NCBI GenBank assembly: GCA_905372235.1
Contig: CAJPOF010000030.1
Location: 1 to 26,176 of the forward strand
DNA length: 26,176 nt
Direction of reading: 5' to 3'
Origin: an uncultured Treponema sp.
GTDB lineage: Bacteria; Spirochaetota; Spirochaetia; Treponematales; Treponemataceae
The translations under genes and the position numbers were made by a program. Shown here in pieces: positions 9,337 to 16,345 of this stretch; position 1 is the first letter of the stretch, and each line of letters begins with the position of its first letter. The notes beneath the pieces are model-generated. The model was not told the DNA's origin. It ran no database searches and saw only the letters and a program-made list of their open reading frames with translations.

Positions 9337-9443
9337 AAAAAAGGCTGTCCTGCAAGTAGGGGAATTGAAAACCGAAATGTCGCTTATAAAAAGCGTCTTT
9401 TGATTTTTCAAAACCCGGACATAAATGCAGGGCAGCCTTTTTT
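9337..9443. terminator. Long hairpin, probable two-way terminator between convergent genes
   Basis: Arms 9337-9354 (AAAAAAGGCTGTCCTGCA) and 9426-9443 (TGCAGGGCAGCCTTTTTT) pair over 18 positions with one G-U pair. Each strand ends the stem in a run of six T, so it can terminate rny from the left and the 9469 gene from the right. The 71-base interior is itself foldable: TTGAAAA/TTTTCAA and CGCTT-ATAAA-AAGCG. A small separate hairpin, TTCGAG-N6-CTCGAA (9321-9338), directly follows the rny stop codon and overlaps the first arm by two bases. Confidence 0.75.
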
Positions 9444-9468
9444 ATACGATACGCAGGAAAACTTTTTA

Positions 9469-9873
9469 TCAGTCGTGAATGTACAAAAGTCCGCCCAAAA
9501 TTGCGCAATGAATCGAAAGGGTATAAAGCCAGTTCAGAAAGTTGGGTTTCAGTAAGTTTCCTCCCAAAAAATCCATCAAAATGATTGCAAAAGCCCACAC
9601 TATTATGACAATGATTTCCAAAATCCTTCCGAAAAGTCCGAACCTGTTCCCTATGAAAAGTTCCACCACAAGGAATATACCCAAAAGAAGTTCGATTACC
9701 CCAAAAATAATCACAACAACTTTTTCCATATCTCCGTCAAAAATTTGACGCAAAGATTCGGCGGCGGCATTTCCGCCCCCCTGAAGAGTCCAAATTCCCG
9801 TGACGGCGAGCATAAAGCCCAACGCCGCCTGAAGAATCAGATGTCCTATCGAAGCACCCATTTTCCTAGCCAT
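9469..9873 (-). CDS. Small integral membrane protein, function unknown
   Basis: A 134-residue protein with four predicted membrane helices at about 9-29, 50-74, 81-103 and 113-131. The first loop holds GGGNAAAESLRQIFDGD and no cysteine pairs. I cannot name a family; the layout is like small DoxX-like or general four-helix membrane proteins, but I see no diagnostic motif. The start is well supported by AGGGAGG (9879-9885) 5 bases before the ATG. It lies downstream of the ASCH gene on the same strand, but a terminator-like hairpin separates them, so it probably has its own promoter. Confidence 0.8.
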   Translation of the reverse strand: MARKMGASIGHLILQAALGFMLAVTGIWTLQGGGNAAAESLRQIFDGDMEKVVVIIFGVIELLLGIFLVVELFIGNRFGLFGRILEIIVIIVWAFAIILMDFLGGNLLKPNFLNWLYTLSIHCAILGGLLYIHD

Positions 9874-9920
9874 AAAAGCCTCCCTAAATGAAAATCAACG
9901 CAAGCAAAATCCTGCGCCGT

Positions 9921-9949
9921 TCAATAAAAATAAAGTTTGCGACGCAAAC
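9921..9949 (-). terminator. Probable terminator of the 11269-9962 operon
   Basis: On the minus strand GTTTGC-GTC-GCAAAC (9935-9949) is followed by TTTATTTTTATT. The stem is only 6 bp with a triloop, but the T-rich tail is right. The same 15-base palindrome could instead be an operator for the downstream membrane-protein gene. Confidence 0.45.
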
Positions 9950-9961
9950 ATTTATACAATT

Positions 9962-10453
9962 TTATCTGTAGACAACCTTGAATGTCTGAAACACAAGTTT
10001 CATGTCGGGCGAAAAATCAAATCCAACTACAGCTCCCTCATCCTCAAGGATTTCCTGCATCCTGAGCCGCCAAGATTCAATGCTTTCGTCCTCGCCTTCC
10101 CTTTCTGCCATGCCGTAGTTCACATCACGGAACGGAATAACGTTTACACTCTCAAGTTCTATGACACAGACCGGAGCTGAAGCACGATTCCGGACGACAT
10201 AAAGTTCCCCCGGAACAGGAAGAGGTTCGTTGTCTATGAAAAACGAATCATAACTTGAAAATATGGCTGTCTTCTTTCCCGAAAGAACAAGGGCGATTTT
10301 AGCATCGTTGGAAAAACCCTCCGACTCAAAAGAAATCTCTCCGGCGCAAATGGCTTCCGGCGAAGTCCCGGTTTCACTAAGAAATTTTTCCCAATAATCA
10401 TCCCGAACAAAAAGTTCTCCGCCCGTTATTTTTCCTTCATCAAAAAATTCCAT
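9962..10453 (-). CDS. ASCH domain protein
   Basis: A 163-residue protein with the ASCH (ASC-1 homology) pattern: ALVLSGKKTAIFSSYDSFF near 55-73, then GELYVVRNRASAPVCVIELESV and PFRDVNYGMAEREGEDESIESWR, matching the common GxKTAT...PVCIIE...EGEGDxSLExW layout. ASCH proteins bind RNA or nucleotides; some small ones (YqfB) hydrolyse N4-acetylcytidine, but the activity here is unknown. The start has AAGGAAAG upstream. It lies 27 bases after the 10481-11269 gene and is surely co-transcribed with it. Confidence 0.8.
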   Translation of the reverse strand: MEFFDEGKITGGELFVRDDYWEKFLSETGTSPEAICAGEISFESEGFSNDAKIALVLSGKKTAIFSSYDSFFIDNEPLPVPGELYVVRNRASAPVCVIELESVNVIPFRDVNYGMAEREGEDESIESWRLRMQEILEDEGAVVGFDFSPDMKLVFQTFKVVYR

Positions 10454-10480
10454 CTGCTATCTTTCCTTAAAGCACGAAAT

Positions 10481-11269
10481 TCAATATTTGAACGGATTTT
10501 TCTTCAGTTTTGAGAAGACACCCAAATCCGCTCCAAATGGAACAATCGAAGGATTAGAAAAATCAGGGCTTATGACAATGCCCGAATCCAAAAAATGAAC
10601 AATCGCCGCATCGTACATTTCCTTGGGGATTTTTGGATAAAGATATGGCCCTTTGCGTTCAAAATATGCGTTCAGCACAGTGTCGTACAAAAACCAATCG
10701 GATTCTTTTCGTACCTGGATTTCCTTTATAAGATTGTATATGGAACGAGAAATCGCAGCCTGCATAGGCGCATTGATTTTTATGCCCGAATCGATTTTTT
10801 GAAAATCCTTGGGACTTTCCGTTTTTACGGCAAGGATAAATATATCTTTTGTCCACGGCAGGGGCGGTTCCAATATCACCGAAGGAAGAGACGACCAATC
10901 TATCGAGGAGTTTTCCCACGGCCTAAAAAACCTAGTTTCGCCTGAAAAAAAGGCAAGCGATTCTTTCAAGGCATTTTCCTTTGAATTGTAGAAAAACACT
11001 CGCCTTTCGGAAGCCAAAAGTTTTGAGACTGCTTTTTGGATTCTTGAGTCGTATTCGGTAAAAAATGTTCCTGTAATTCCACGGTTCAAAACATTTTTGA
11101 ACACCGTGAAAGATGAAGAGCCGCCCCAGCCAAGAATCGCACGCCCGCCTTCCTGATACATGTCGGTCAGACGAACGCCTTTTTTTGTGTACAAAAAACA
11201 TCCTCTTGCCCGCTGGATTGTTCCGTAGCGTTTGAAAATCTCATCGGAAAGAAAATCCAATTCTCTCAT
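10481..11269 (-). CDS. Unknown protein resembling the N-terminus of a fold-type I PLP aminotransferase
   Basis: A 262-residue protein. The segment around residues 15-50 (ARGCFLYTKKGVRLTDMYQE followed by GGRAILGWGGSS) resembles the opening of class III/I aminotransferases, where a glycine, a LYTxxG turn and a D-x-GGRxILG motif precede the PLP domain. The rest does not show the aspartate and Schiff-base lysine motifs of a working enzyme, and the protein is about 140 residues shorter than such enzymes. The function is unknown. The ATG at 11269 is preferred over a TTG two codons upstream because TATACT ends 6 bases before it. It forms a two-gene operon with the ASCH protein. Confidence 0.75.
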   Translation of the reverse strand: MRELDFLSDEIFKRYGTIQRARGCFLYTKKGVRLTDMYQEGGRAILGWGGSSSFTVFKNVLNRGITGTFFTEYDSRIQKAVSKLLASERRVFFYNSKENALKESLAFFSGETRFFRPWENSSIDWSSLPSVILEPPLPWTKDIFILAVKTESPKDFQKIDSGIKINAPMQAAISRSIYNLIKEIQVRKESDWFLYDTVLNAYFERKGPYLYPKIPKEMYDAAIVHFLDSGIVISPDFSNPSIVPFGADLGVFSKLKKNPFKY

Positions 11270-11275
11270 AAACAA

Positions 11276-11281
11276 AGTATA
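11276..11281 (-). promoter_or_regulatory. -10 box of the 11269-9962 operon
   Basis: TATACT ends 6 bases (TTGTTT) before the ATG at 11269, so a leaderless mRNA is predicted. I see no good -35 box; an eight-T run lies upstream. Confidence 0.45.
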
Positions 11282-11309
11282 GCGAATAAAAAAAACTAAT
11301 TCTATCTAT

Positions 11310-11328
11310 GCGGATATTTTATCTCCGC
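11310..11328 (-). terminator. Possible terminator after gatB
   Basis: Immediately after the gatB stop codon the minus strand reads GCGGA-N9-TCCGC, with a T8 run about 15 bases further on. The stem is short and the T run is not adjacent, so this is a weak call. Confidence 0.35.
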
Positions 11329-12864
11329 CTACATTTTCGAAAGTTTTTCGACTATCATTTTTGTGGCCTGAGCCGGATTTGCCTTTCCGTGGGATTCTTT
11401 CATTACCTGTCCCATGAGCCAGCCTGCGACGTTCGTCTTACCTTTCTTGAAATCCTCGATTGCTTTAGGATTTCCCGAAATGACCTTATCCACTATTTCC
11501 TGAATCGCATCCGAATCGCTTACGACTTCCATTCCTTTTTCCCGTATGATTTCAGACGGAAGTTTTTCAGTTGAAAGCATTTCCGAAAAAACTTCTTTTC
11601 CCTGCTTTGAGGTTATTCTGTTATCCTCAAGGGCATCGGCAAGTTCAGAGATATGATTCGGCGTTATGTTCACGTCGTTTATTGTCTTTCGGCTTTCGTT
11701 CAGAACCGCAAGAAGTTCCGCAATTATCAAGTTTGCAACACGCTTTGGACTTTTTGATTTTTCAGCGGCAGACTCAAACCAAAGAGAAAGTTCCCGCGTT
11801 CCGGTAAGAACCTCGGAATCGAACTGCGTAAGACCGAATTCTTCCTGAAAACGCATTCGCTTTTCTTCGGGAAGTTCGCCGACAAGTTCAGCCGCTTTTT
11901 CGACAAGGGCTTCGCTCACGTAGAAAGGCTTTATGTCCGGCTCTGTTGTAAACCTGTAATCCACAAAAGAATTTTTTGTTCGCATTATCTGGGTAACGCC
12001 GTTCTCCTCGTCCCAGTTCATCGTATTCTTGAATCCCGGATTGAAGACCTGCCTGTCCTCCATAAATTCCTTCAGCTGTCTTTGCGCTTCGTATGAACAG
12101 GCTTCCCTTATTGCTCTGAACGAGTTCAGGTTTTTTATCTCGGAAATCGGAGTGTGATAAAGTTTTCCGTCCTCCCAAACGTTAAGGTTTATGTTCGCGT
12201 CGCACCTCATGTTTCCTTCTTCAAGGTTTCCTTTTGTGACTTTCACATAACGAAGGATTTCTTGAACAGTCTGCATGAACAAAGCCGCCTCATCCGGACT
12301 TGTGATGTCCGGCTTTGTAACGATTTCGATAAGCGGAGTTCCAGAACGGTTATAGTCAATGTACGAATGATTTCCCTTTAGATGAAGAGATTTTCCTACG
12401 TCTTCTTCAAGATGGATTCTTTCAATTCGAACCCGGCGATATTTTCCGTCGATAACGCAAGGTTCTCCCAAGAAATTATTCGGCCTGAATTTTTCTTCGC
12501 CGGGTCTTTCATTCTTCGGATAACGAATCAGCGGAAGGTCAACAAATCCGTCCGTGCAAAGCGGAAGGTCATACTGTGTAATCTGGTAGCCTTTAGCGAG
12601 GTCGGGGTAGAAATAATGCTTCCGGTCGAATTTCGTGAATCTTGCGATGTCGCAATTAAGTGAAAGTCCAGCGACCGTCCCCAGTTCCACATAACCTTTT
12701 GAGATTCTCGGCATCGCACCCGGAAGCCCAAGGCATACGGGACACACTCTGGTATCCGGCATACCGCCATAGCGGTTCTCGCAGGCGCAGAACGCCTTTG
12801 TCTTTGTAAGAAGCTGGGTGTGGATTTCGCAACCAATGACTATTTCCCATTTATCTATTGCCAT
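11329..12864 (-). CDS. gatB: Asp-tRNA(Asn)/Glu-tRNA(Gln) amidotransferase subunit B
   Basis: A 511-residue GatB. The N-terminal IVIGCEIHTQLLTKTKAF signature is present, with zinc-site cysteines C26, C28, C41 and C44 (CAC...CPVCLGLPG). The C-terminal helical/YqeY-like tail ends GWLMGQVMKESHGKANP. GatB is the kinase half of the complex, activating the tRNA-bound carboxylate with ATP before amide transfer from GatA. A GGAG about 10 bases upstream of the ATG serves as ribosome binding site. It is the last gene of gatC-gatA-gatB; the gap to gatA's TGA is 94 bases, unusually long for this operon. Confidence 0.96.
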   Translation of the reverse strand: MAIDKWEIVIGCEIHTQLLTKTKAFCACENRYGGMPDTRVCPVCLGLPGAMPRISKGYVELGTVAGLSLNCDIARFTKFDRKHYFYPDLAKGYQITQYDLPLCTDGFVDLPLIRYPKNERPGEEKFRPNNFLGEPCVIDGKYRRVRIERIHLEEDVGKSLHLKGNHSYIDYNRSGTPLIEIVTKPDITSPDEAALFMQTVQEILRYVKVTKGNLEEGNMRCDANINLNVWEDGKLYHTPISEIKNLNSFRAIREACSYEAQRQLKEFMEDRQVFNPGFKNTMNWDEENGVTQIMRTKNSFVDYRFTTEPDIKPFYVSEALVEKAAELVGELPEEKRMRFQEEFGLTQFDSEVLTGTRELSLWFESAAEKSKSPKRVANLIIAELLAVLNESRKTINDVNITPNHISELADALEDNRITSKQGKEVFSEMLSTEKLPSEIIREKGMEVVSDSDAIQEIVDKVISGNPKAIEDFKKGKTNVAGWLMGQVMKESHGKANPAQATKMIVEKLSKM

Positions 12865-12889
12865 TTTCCATGAACTCCATTCAAAAGTA

Positions 12890-12958
12890 TTATTTCATTG
12901 CGCCGGAAACACGCCAATGCGGCACGTCTTCTGATTCCGCCAAAAATTCTTCTTTCCG
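12890..12958 (-). other. In-frame, protein-like continuation of gatA beyond its TGA
   Basis: After the gatA TGA (12959-12961) the same frame stays open for 22 codons and ends at TAA (12890-12892). It reads KEEFLAESEDVPHW and closes with SGAMK, which looks like a genuine hydrophilic tail. The TAA lies 25 bases from gatB, a normal operon gap, with the gatB ribosome site in between. It may be a recently lost or read-through tail; see findings. Confidence 0.4.
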
Positions 12959-14455
12959 TCATTTTATGGGACTTCCGCAACCGGGATGGTCGTTTTCCCA
13001 AGCCTGGGCAATCTCAAGCAATTTCGCCTCGCTGAACATAGGGCCTGCAAACTGCATTCCGATAGGCATGCCGTCCGTTCCTTCCGCCCGTCCCGAAGGA
13101 ACGCTGATTGAAGGAATACGTGCAAGGTTTACAAAAACCGTGTACATATCACTAAGGTACATTTCAAGCGGATCATCAACTTTTTGCCCAAGTTTGAACG
13201 CCGGCGTCGGGCAGGTCGGACAAAGAACGATATCGTATGAATCAAAAAGGGCTGCCATCTCTCGCTGAATTCTTGCACGTACGGTCATTCCTTTTTTATA
13301 CGTGTCGCCGGAAAACTGCTCCGAAAGCACATAATTTCCTATAACGATGCGGCGTTTTACCTCAGGTCCAAAACCGCCTGACCTTGTGTCGACAAAAAGT
13401 TCGTCGTAGCCGGTTCCTCTGTCAACCCTTGCGCCGTAACGGATTCCATCAAAACGGCTAAGATTGGAAGCCGCCTCGGAAAGGGCAATCGTGTAATATG
13501 CGGCAATCGAGGCATCCAGTACAGGAAGATTCACCTCCTCGATTAATGCGCCCTTGGATTCAAACCATTTTCTTGTCTTGTCAAATGCCGCCTTCACATC
13601 GGAATCAAGCCCCTTTGTTTCAAGAAACTGCTTTGGAATCGCAACTTTAAGCGAGGAAAGAGTAGAATAAGGCTTCAGTTCCAAAAGTTTTTCCGAATCG
13701 GGAAGTTCAGCTGACGTGTCGTCGTAAAAATCAACGCCCGACATAACCCTAAGAGGAGCGGCGATGTCTCCCGGCGTATGCCCCATTATGCCGACCTGAT
13801 CCAAAGAAGAACCGTAGGCAACAACGCCCCACCTTGAAAGAACGCCATACGTAGGCTTCAGCCCGTAGATTCCGCAATAACTTGCAGGAAGCCGAACAGA
13901 GCCGCCGGTTTCCGTTCCAAGGGCAAACAGAACTTGATTTCCGCTTACTGCCGCCGCAGAACCGCCTGAAGAGCCGCCGGACACATAATCCCTGTTTATA
14001 GGATTTCTTGTAGCACCGTAGGAAGAATATTCCGTGGAAGAACCCATAGCAAATTCGTCCTGGTTGCACCTTCCAACGGGAATCGCACCGGCTGCCTCAA
14101 GTCTAGAAATTACAGTCGCGTCATAAGGAGCGACATACCCTTGAAGGATTTTTGAACCGCATGTAAGAGCGTGCCCTCTTGAACTTATATTGTCCTTGTT
14201 CGCAAAAGGAATTCCCAAAAGTGGCTTTTCCAAGAACAGGGCGTCCAGTTTTCCGGTTTCCTTTGCTTCTCGGATTTCTTTATCCGCCGCCTCCGCTTTT
14301 AAAAGCGCATCCTCATATATTTCAAGGAATGCGTTCAGCGGTTTTTCCGAATGTTTATCCGCTTCAAAATTTTCAATGGATTTTTTTACCAAGTCGACGC
14401 TAGTCGTCTTTCCTTCCTTTAATTCAAGGATAGTCTCTTTTATCGTATATGGCAT
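12959..14455 (-). CDS. gatA: Asp-tRNA(Asn)/Glu-tRNA(Gln) amidotransferase subunit A
   Basis: A 498-residue amidase-signature enzyme that hydrolyses glutamine and channels ammonia to GatB. The Ser-cisSer-Lys triad is K87 (PFANKDNIS), S162 (SGGSSGGSAAAV) and S186 (TETGGSVRLPAS). Its start has AGAGGA overlapping the gatC stop codon, 9 bases away. The gene ends TGA in the context AAA-TGA-CGG, and the frame continues open for 22 codons downstream. Length is already normal or slightly above normal (about 485-490) without that tail. Confidence 0.97.
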   Translation of the reverse strand: MPYTIKETILELKEGKTTSVDLVKKSIENFEADKHSEKPLNAFLEIYEDALLKAEAADKEIREAKETGKLDALFLEKPLLGIPFANKDNISSRGHALTCGSKILQGYVAPYDATVISRLEAAGAIPVGRCNQDEFAMGSSTEYSSYGATRNPINRDYVSGGSSGGSAAAVSGNQVLFALGTETGGSVRLPASYCGIYGLKPTYGVLSRWGVVAYGSSLDQVGIMGHTPGDIAAPLRVMSGVDFYDDTSAELPDSEKLLELKPYSTLSSLKVAIPKQFLETKGLDSDVKAAFDKTRKWFESKGALIEEVNLPVLDASIAAYYTIALSEAASNLSRFDGIRYGARVDRGTGYDELFVDTRSGGFGPEVKRRIVIGNYVLSEQFSGDTYKKGMTVRARIQREMAALFDSYDIVLCPTCPTPAFKLGQKVDDPLEMYLSDMYTVFVNLARIPSISVPSGRAEGTDGMPIGMQFAGPMFSEAKLLEIAQAWENDHPGCGSPIK

Positions 14456-14464
14456 AGTTGTCCT

Positions 14465-14773
14465 CTAAGCACCTTCCCCGATAACCTTCGGGACCTGAAA
14501 GTAGCCATCCATGAATTCTTTCGTAACTTTCTTTACGTCCGAGACCTCAAGTCCGTGGACAACCGTATCGTCCCTCAATTTTTCCGCCTCTGTGGAAGGA
14601 TATGCATCGTAGGGATTTTCGCTATCGTCATATTTTGAGAGAATGTTGAAATAGCCAACGATTTCTCCAACCTGTTTTCTAAGGGTTTCGATGTCTGTGC
14701 TTTCAGGAGAAAGCCTTGAAAGATAAAGGAGATTTCCAAGCGTCTCCTCGTCGATTTCTTTGTGACTTTTCAT
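14465..14773 (-). CDS. gatC: Asp-tRNA(Asn)/Glu-tRNA(Gln) amidotransferase subunit C
   Basis: A 102-residue GatC, the belt that stabilises GatA on GatB. It shows the expected YLSRLSPESTDIETLRKQVG and IVGYFNILSKYD stretches and ends in FQVPKVIGEGA, typical of the family. It is the first gene of the operon. The ATG lies 7 bases after a TATAAT box, so it is predicted to be translated without a leader. Confidence 0.93.
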   Translation of the reverse strand: MKSHKEIDEETLGNLLYLSRLSPESTDIETLRKQVGEIVGYFNILSKYDDSENPYDAYPSTEAEKLRDDTVVHGLEVSDVKKVTKEFMDGYFQVPKVIGEGA

Positions 14774-14780
14774 GGCTCAC

Positions 14781-14809
14781 ATTATAGAAAAAACTCATGT
14801 TTTGTACAA
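14781..14809 (-). promoter_or_regulatory. Promoter of gatCAB
   Basis: Minus strand TTGTAC (14804-14809), a 17-base spacer and TATAAT (14781-14786). Seven bases (GTGAGCC) lie between the -10 box and the gatC ATG. Confidence 0.75.
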
Positions 14810-14897
14810 TGAATATGAAATGCAGAAAAAGCGTTCACAACACAAGCGAAAAATGGATTCTAAAAAACACAACTAAAAATCAAGCGAAAAAATTATC

Positions 14898-14925
14898 TTA
14901 AAACGCCGGAATAAAATCCTCCGGC
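14898..14925 (-). terminator. Terminator of hisC
   Basis: Downstream of hisC the minus strand has GCCGGA-N9-TCCGGC (14905-14925) followed by GTTTTAAG. A further 14-base palindrome, AAAATCCGGATTTT, lies between it and the hisC stop. The rest of the 14810-14954 gap is AT-rich and shows nothing else. Confidence 0.55.
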
Positions 14926-14954
14926 TAACTAAAAAATCCGGATTTTAAAAGAAA

Positions 14955-16106
14955 TCAGCCGAATCTGCATATCGAATCCATCAGCGCCTGCATCTGAGAA
15001 TGATTTCCTATCGAAATCCGCACATAGTCTTCTATTCCCTTAGTCGCAAAATGCCGCACAAGAATTCCGTCTTTTTTGATTTCTTCGTAAACCTTTTTTC
15101 CGGCAATAAAAGGATTTTTTGCAAGCACAAAATTGGTCGTGCTGTCGTTCAAAATCCAGCCGCGTTCCCTAAGAAAAGCCGTAAAATCATTCCGCTCCGA
15201 AACAATTTTTTTTGCGCAGTCCGCATAGTAAAAATCGTTTCTGCAAGCGGCTTTTCCCGCGACCTGCGCCATCGCATCCACGGGAAAATGGTTCAGGCTG
15301 TTTTTTACGGTCGTAACGGCGTTTATAAGTTCGGGATTTGCAATCATGTAGCCGAGCCTGAAACCTGCGCCCGAAAAACTTTTGCTGAATGTCCGTACAA
15401 TCACAAGATTCTTAAAATCCTTCAAAAGCGGAATGCAACTTTCTCCGCCAAAATCGCAGTAAGCCTCGTCCACGACAAAAACCTTGTCCGAATCAAAATC
15501 CTCGAGCATTGCCCTTACCTGATTTCTCGAAAGAGCAAGTCCAGAAGGCGCATTGGGATTTGCAAAAATTATTCCGGAACCGTTTTTTTTCGAGCGTCTA
15601 AGAAGTTCGGCAGAATCCAAAGAGCCGTCTTTGTTCATCGGAACAATATCGGTCGAAATTCCGTAAAAGCCTGCGTACACAGGATAAAAACTGTACGAAA
15701 ATTCAGGAAGAACCAACGGGGTTGCGCTTCCGAAAAACGCATAGAAAATAAACGAAAGAACTTCGTCGCTTCCGTTTCCGCAATAAATCATGTCCGGCGT
15801 AAGCGCAAACGGAATTCTATCAGACTTTGCCGGTCGGACTAAAGTTCCGCTTGTATCGCTCCTACAAAGAACGCCGCCCGTCCTGGTCAGCATAAAAGCG
15901 ATTTCTTCCCTAAGTTCAAGGGAATCCGGATCGGGATAAAGCGCAAGACGCATAGGATTTTTGTTCACAAAATCGGAGACCGCCTGCACCACATCGGCGC
16001 ACGGCGGAAAAGGATTCTCGTTTGCGTTCAATTTTATGTAAGGGCGATCCTTAGGCTGCTCGCCCGGAACATAAGGATTCAGATTTTTCATTCGACTTGA
16101 AAGCAT
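14955..16106 (-). CDS. hisC: Histidinol-phosphate (aromatic) aminotransferase family
   Basis: A 383-residue PLP enzyme of the HisC subfamily. Visible motifs are KLNANENPFPP (25-35), YPDPDSLELREEIA, CGNGSDEVL (109-117), ANPNAPSGLAL, VVDEAYCDF (211-219) and the Schiff-base lysine K242 in TFSKSFSGAGFRLGY. Between about 73 and 101 there is an extra, cysteine-containing stretch of about 20 residues before the GNGSDE motif. No other histidine genes are nearby, so the enzyme may act on histidinol phosphate or on aromatic keto acids. I chose the ATG at 16106 because TATCAT ends 6 bases upstream; an ATG five codons later is possible, while a start at 16184 would run into the region just below the tRNA terminator. 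Confidence 0.9.
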   Translation of the reverse strand: MLSSRMKNLNPYVPGEQPKDRPYIKLNANENPFPPCADVVQAVSDFVNKNPMRLALYPDPDSLELREEIAFMLTRTGGVLCRSDTSGTLVRPAKSDRIPFALTPDMIYCGNGSDEVLSFIFYAFFGSATPLVLPEFSYSFYPVYAGFYGISTDIVPMNKDGSLDSAELLRRSKKNGSGIIFANPNAPSGLALSRNQVRAMLEDFDSDKVFVVDEAYCDFGGESCIPLLKDFKNLVIVRTFSKSFSGAGFRLGYMIANPELINAVTTVKNSLNHFPVDAMAQVAGKAACRNDFYYADCAKKIVSERNDFTAFLRERGWILNDSTTNFVLAKNPFIAGKKVYEEIKKDGILVRHFATKGIEDYVRISIGNHSQMQALMDSICRFG

Positions 16107-16112
16107 GGAGAC

Positions 16113-16118
16113 ATGATA
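16113..16118 (-). promoter_or_regulatory. -10 box of hisC
   Basis: TATCAT ends 6 bases (GTCTCC) before the ATG at 16106. At a 17-base spacer the -35 position holds TTTATA, a weak match. A leaderless mRNA is predicted. Confidence 0.45.
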
Positions 16119-16197
16119 TTGCTTTTGGCAAAAAATATAAAGCAATCTAAGGATTTTCTCGAACGCAATTTCCGATTCGAACAAGTTATTTTAAAAC

Positions 16198-16226
16198 AAA
16201 AAAGGAATGTCCCAAAAAGACATTCC
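16198..16226 (-). terminator. Terminator of the tRNA-Thr gene
   Basis: Minus strand GGAATGTC-TTTTTGG-GACATTCC (8 bp perfect stem, 16204-16226) followed by TTTTTT. It begins 4 bases beyond the tRNA 3' end and is a textbook factor-independent terminator. Confidence 0.9.
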
Positions 16227-16230
16227 CAAA

Positions 16231-16302
16231 GCCAACTCCCGGACTTGAACCGAGTACCTACGCGTTACGAGTGCGTTGCTCTACCAGGTGAGCTAAGTTG
16301 GC
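16231..16302 (-). tRNA. tRNA-Thr, anticodon CGU
   Basis: The 72-base minus-strand sequence folds as a cloverleaf: acceptor GCCAACT/AGTTGGC (7 bp), D stem GCTC/GAGC, anticodon loop CTCGTAA with anticodon CGT (reads ACG), and T stem CTCGG/CCGGG around TTCAAGT. The anticodon stem ACGCA/CGCGT has an A-C mismatch at the closing 31-39 pair. No CCA is encoded, so it must be added. It is transcribed alone, with its own promoter and terminator. Confidence 0.95.
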
Positions 16303-16312
16303 AAGTTCATTG

Positions 16313-16341
16313 ACTATACAGTATTTTCAAAAAGAGTTCAA
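16313..16341 (-). promoter_or_regulatory. Promoter of tRNA-Thr
   Basis: Minus strand TTGAAC (16336-16341), a 17-base spacer and TATAGT (16313-16318); the tRNA begins 10 bases later. The -35 lies just beyond the stop of the upstream regulator gene. Confidence 0.8.
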
Positions 16342-16345
16342 CCGG

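Noticed and set aside
9935..9949. A 15-base palindrome GTTTGCGTCGCAAAC considered as an operator
   Set aside because: It is followed by a T-rich tract right after an operon, so a terminator is the simpler reading; an operator role is kept only as an alternative.
12855..12962. A 35-codon minus-strand frame starting at the ATGA that overlaps the gatA stop and ending inside the gatB start
   Set aside because: The arginine-rich product looks like an out-of-frame reading; the gatA-frame continuation over the same bases is much more protein-like.
15000..15842. A 280-residue plus-strand frame
   Set aside because: It lies entirely antisense to hisC, which has clear family motifs; the frame is a by-product of its codon use.
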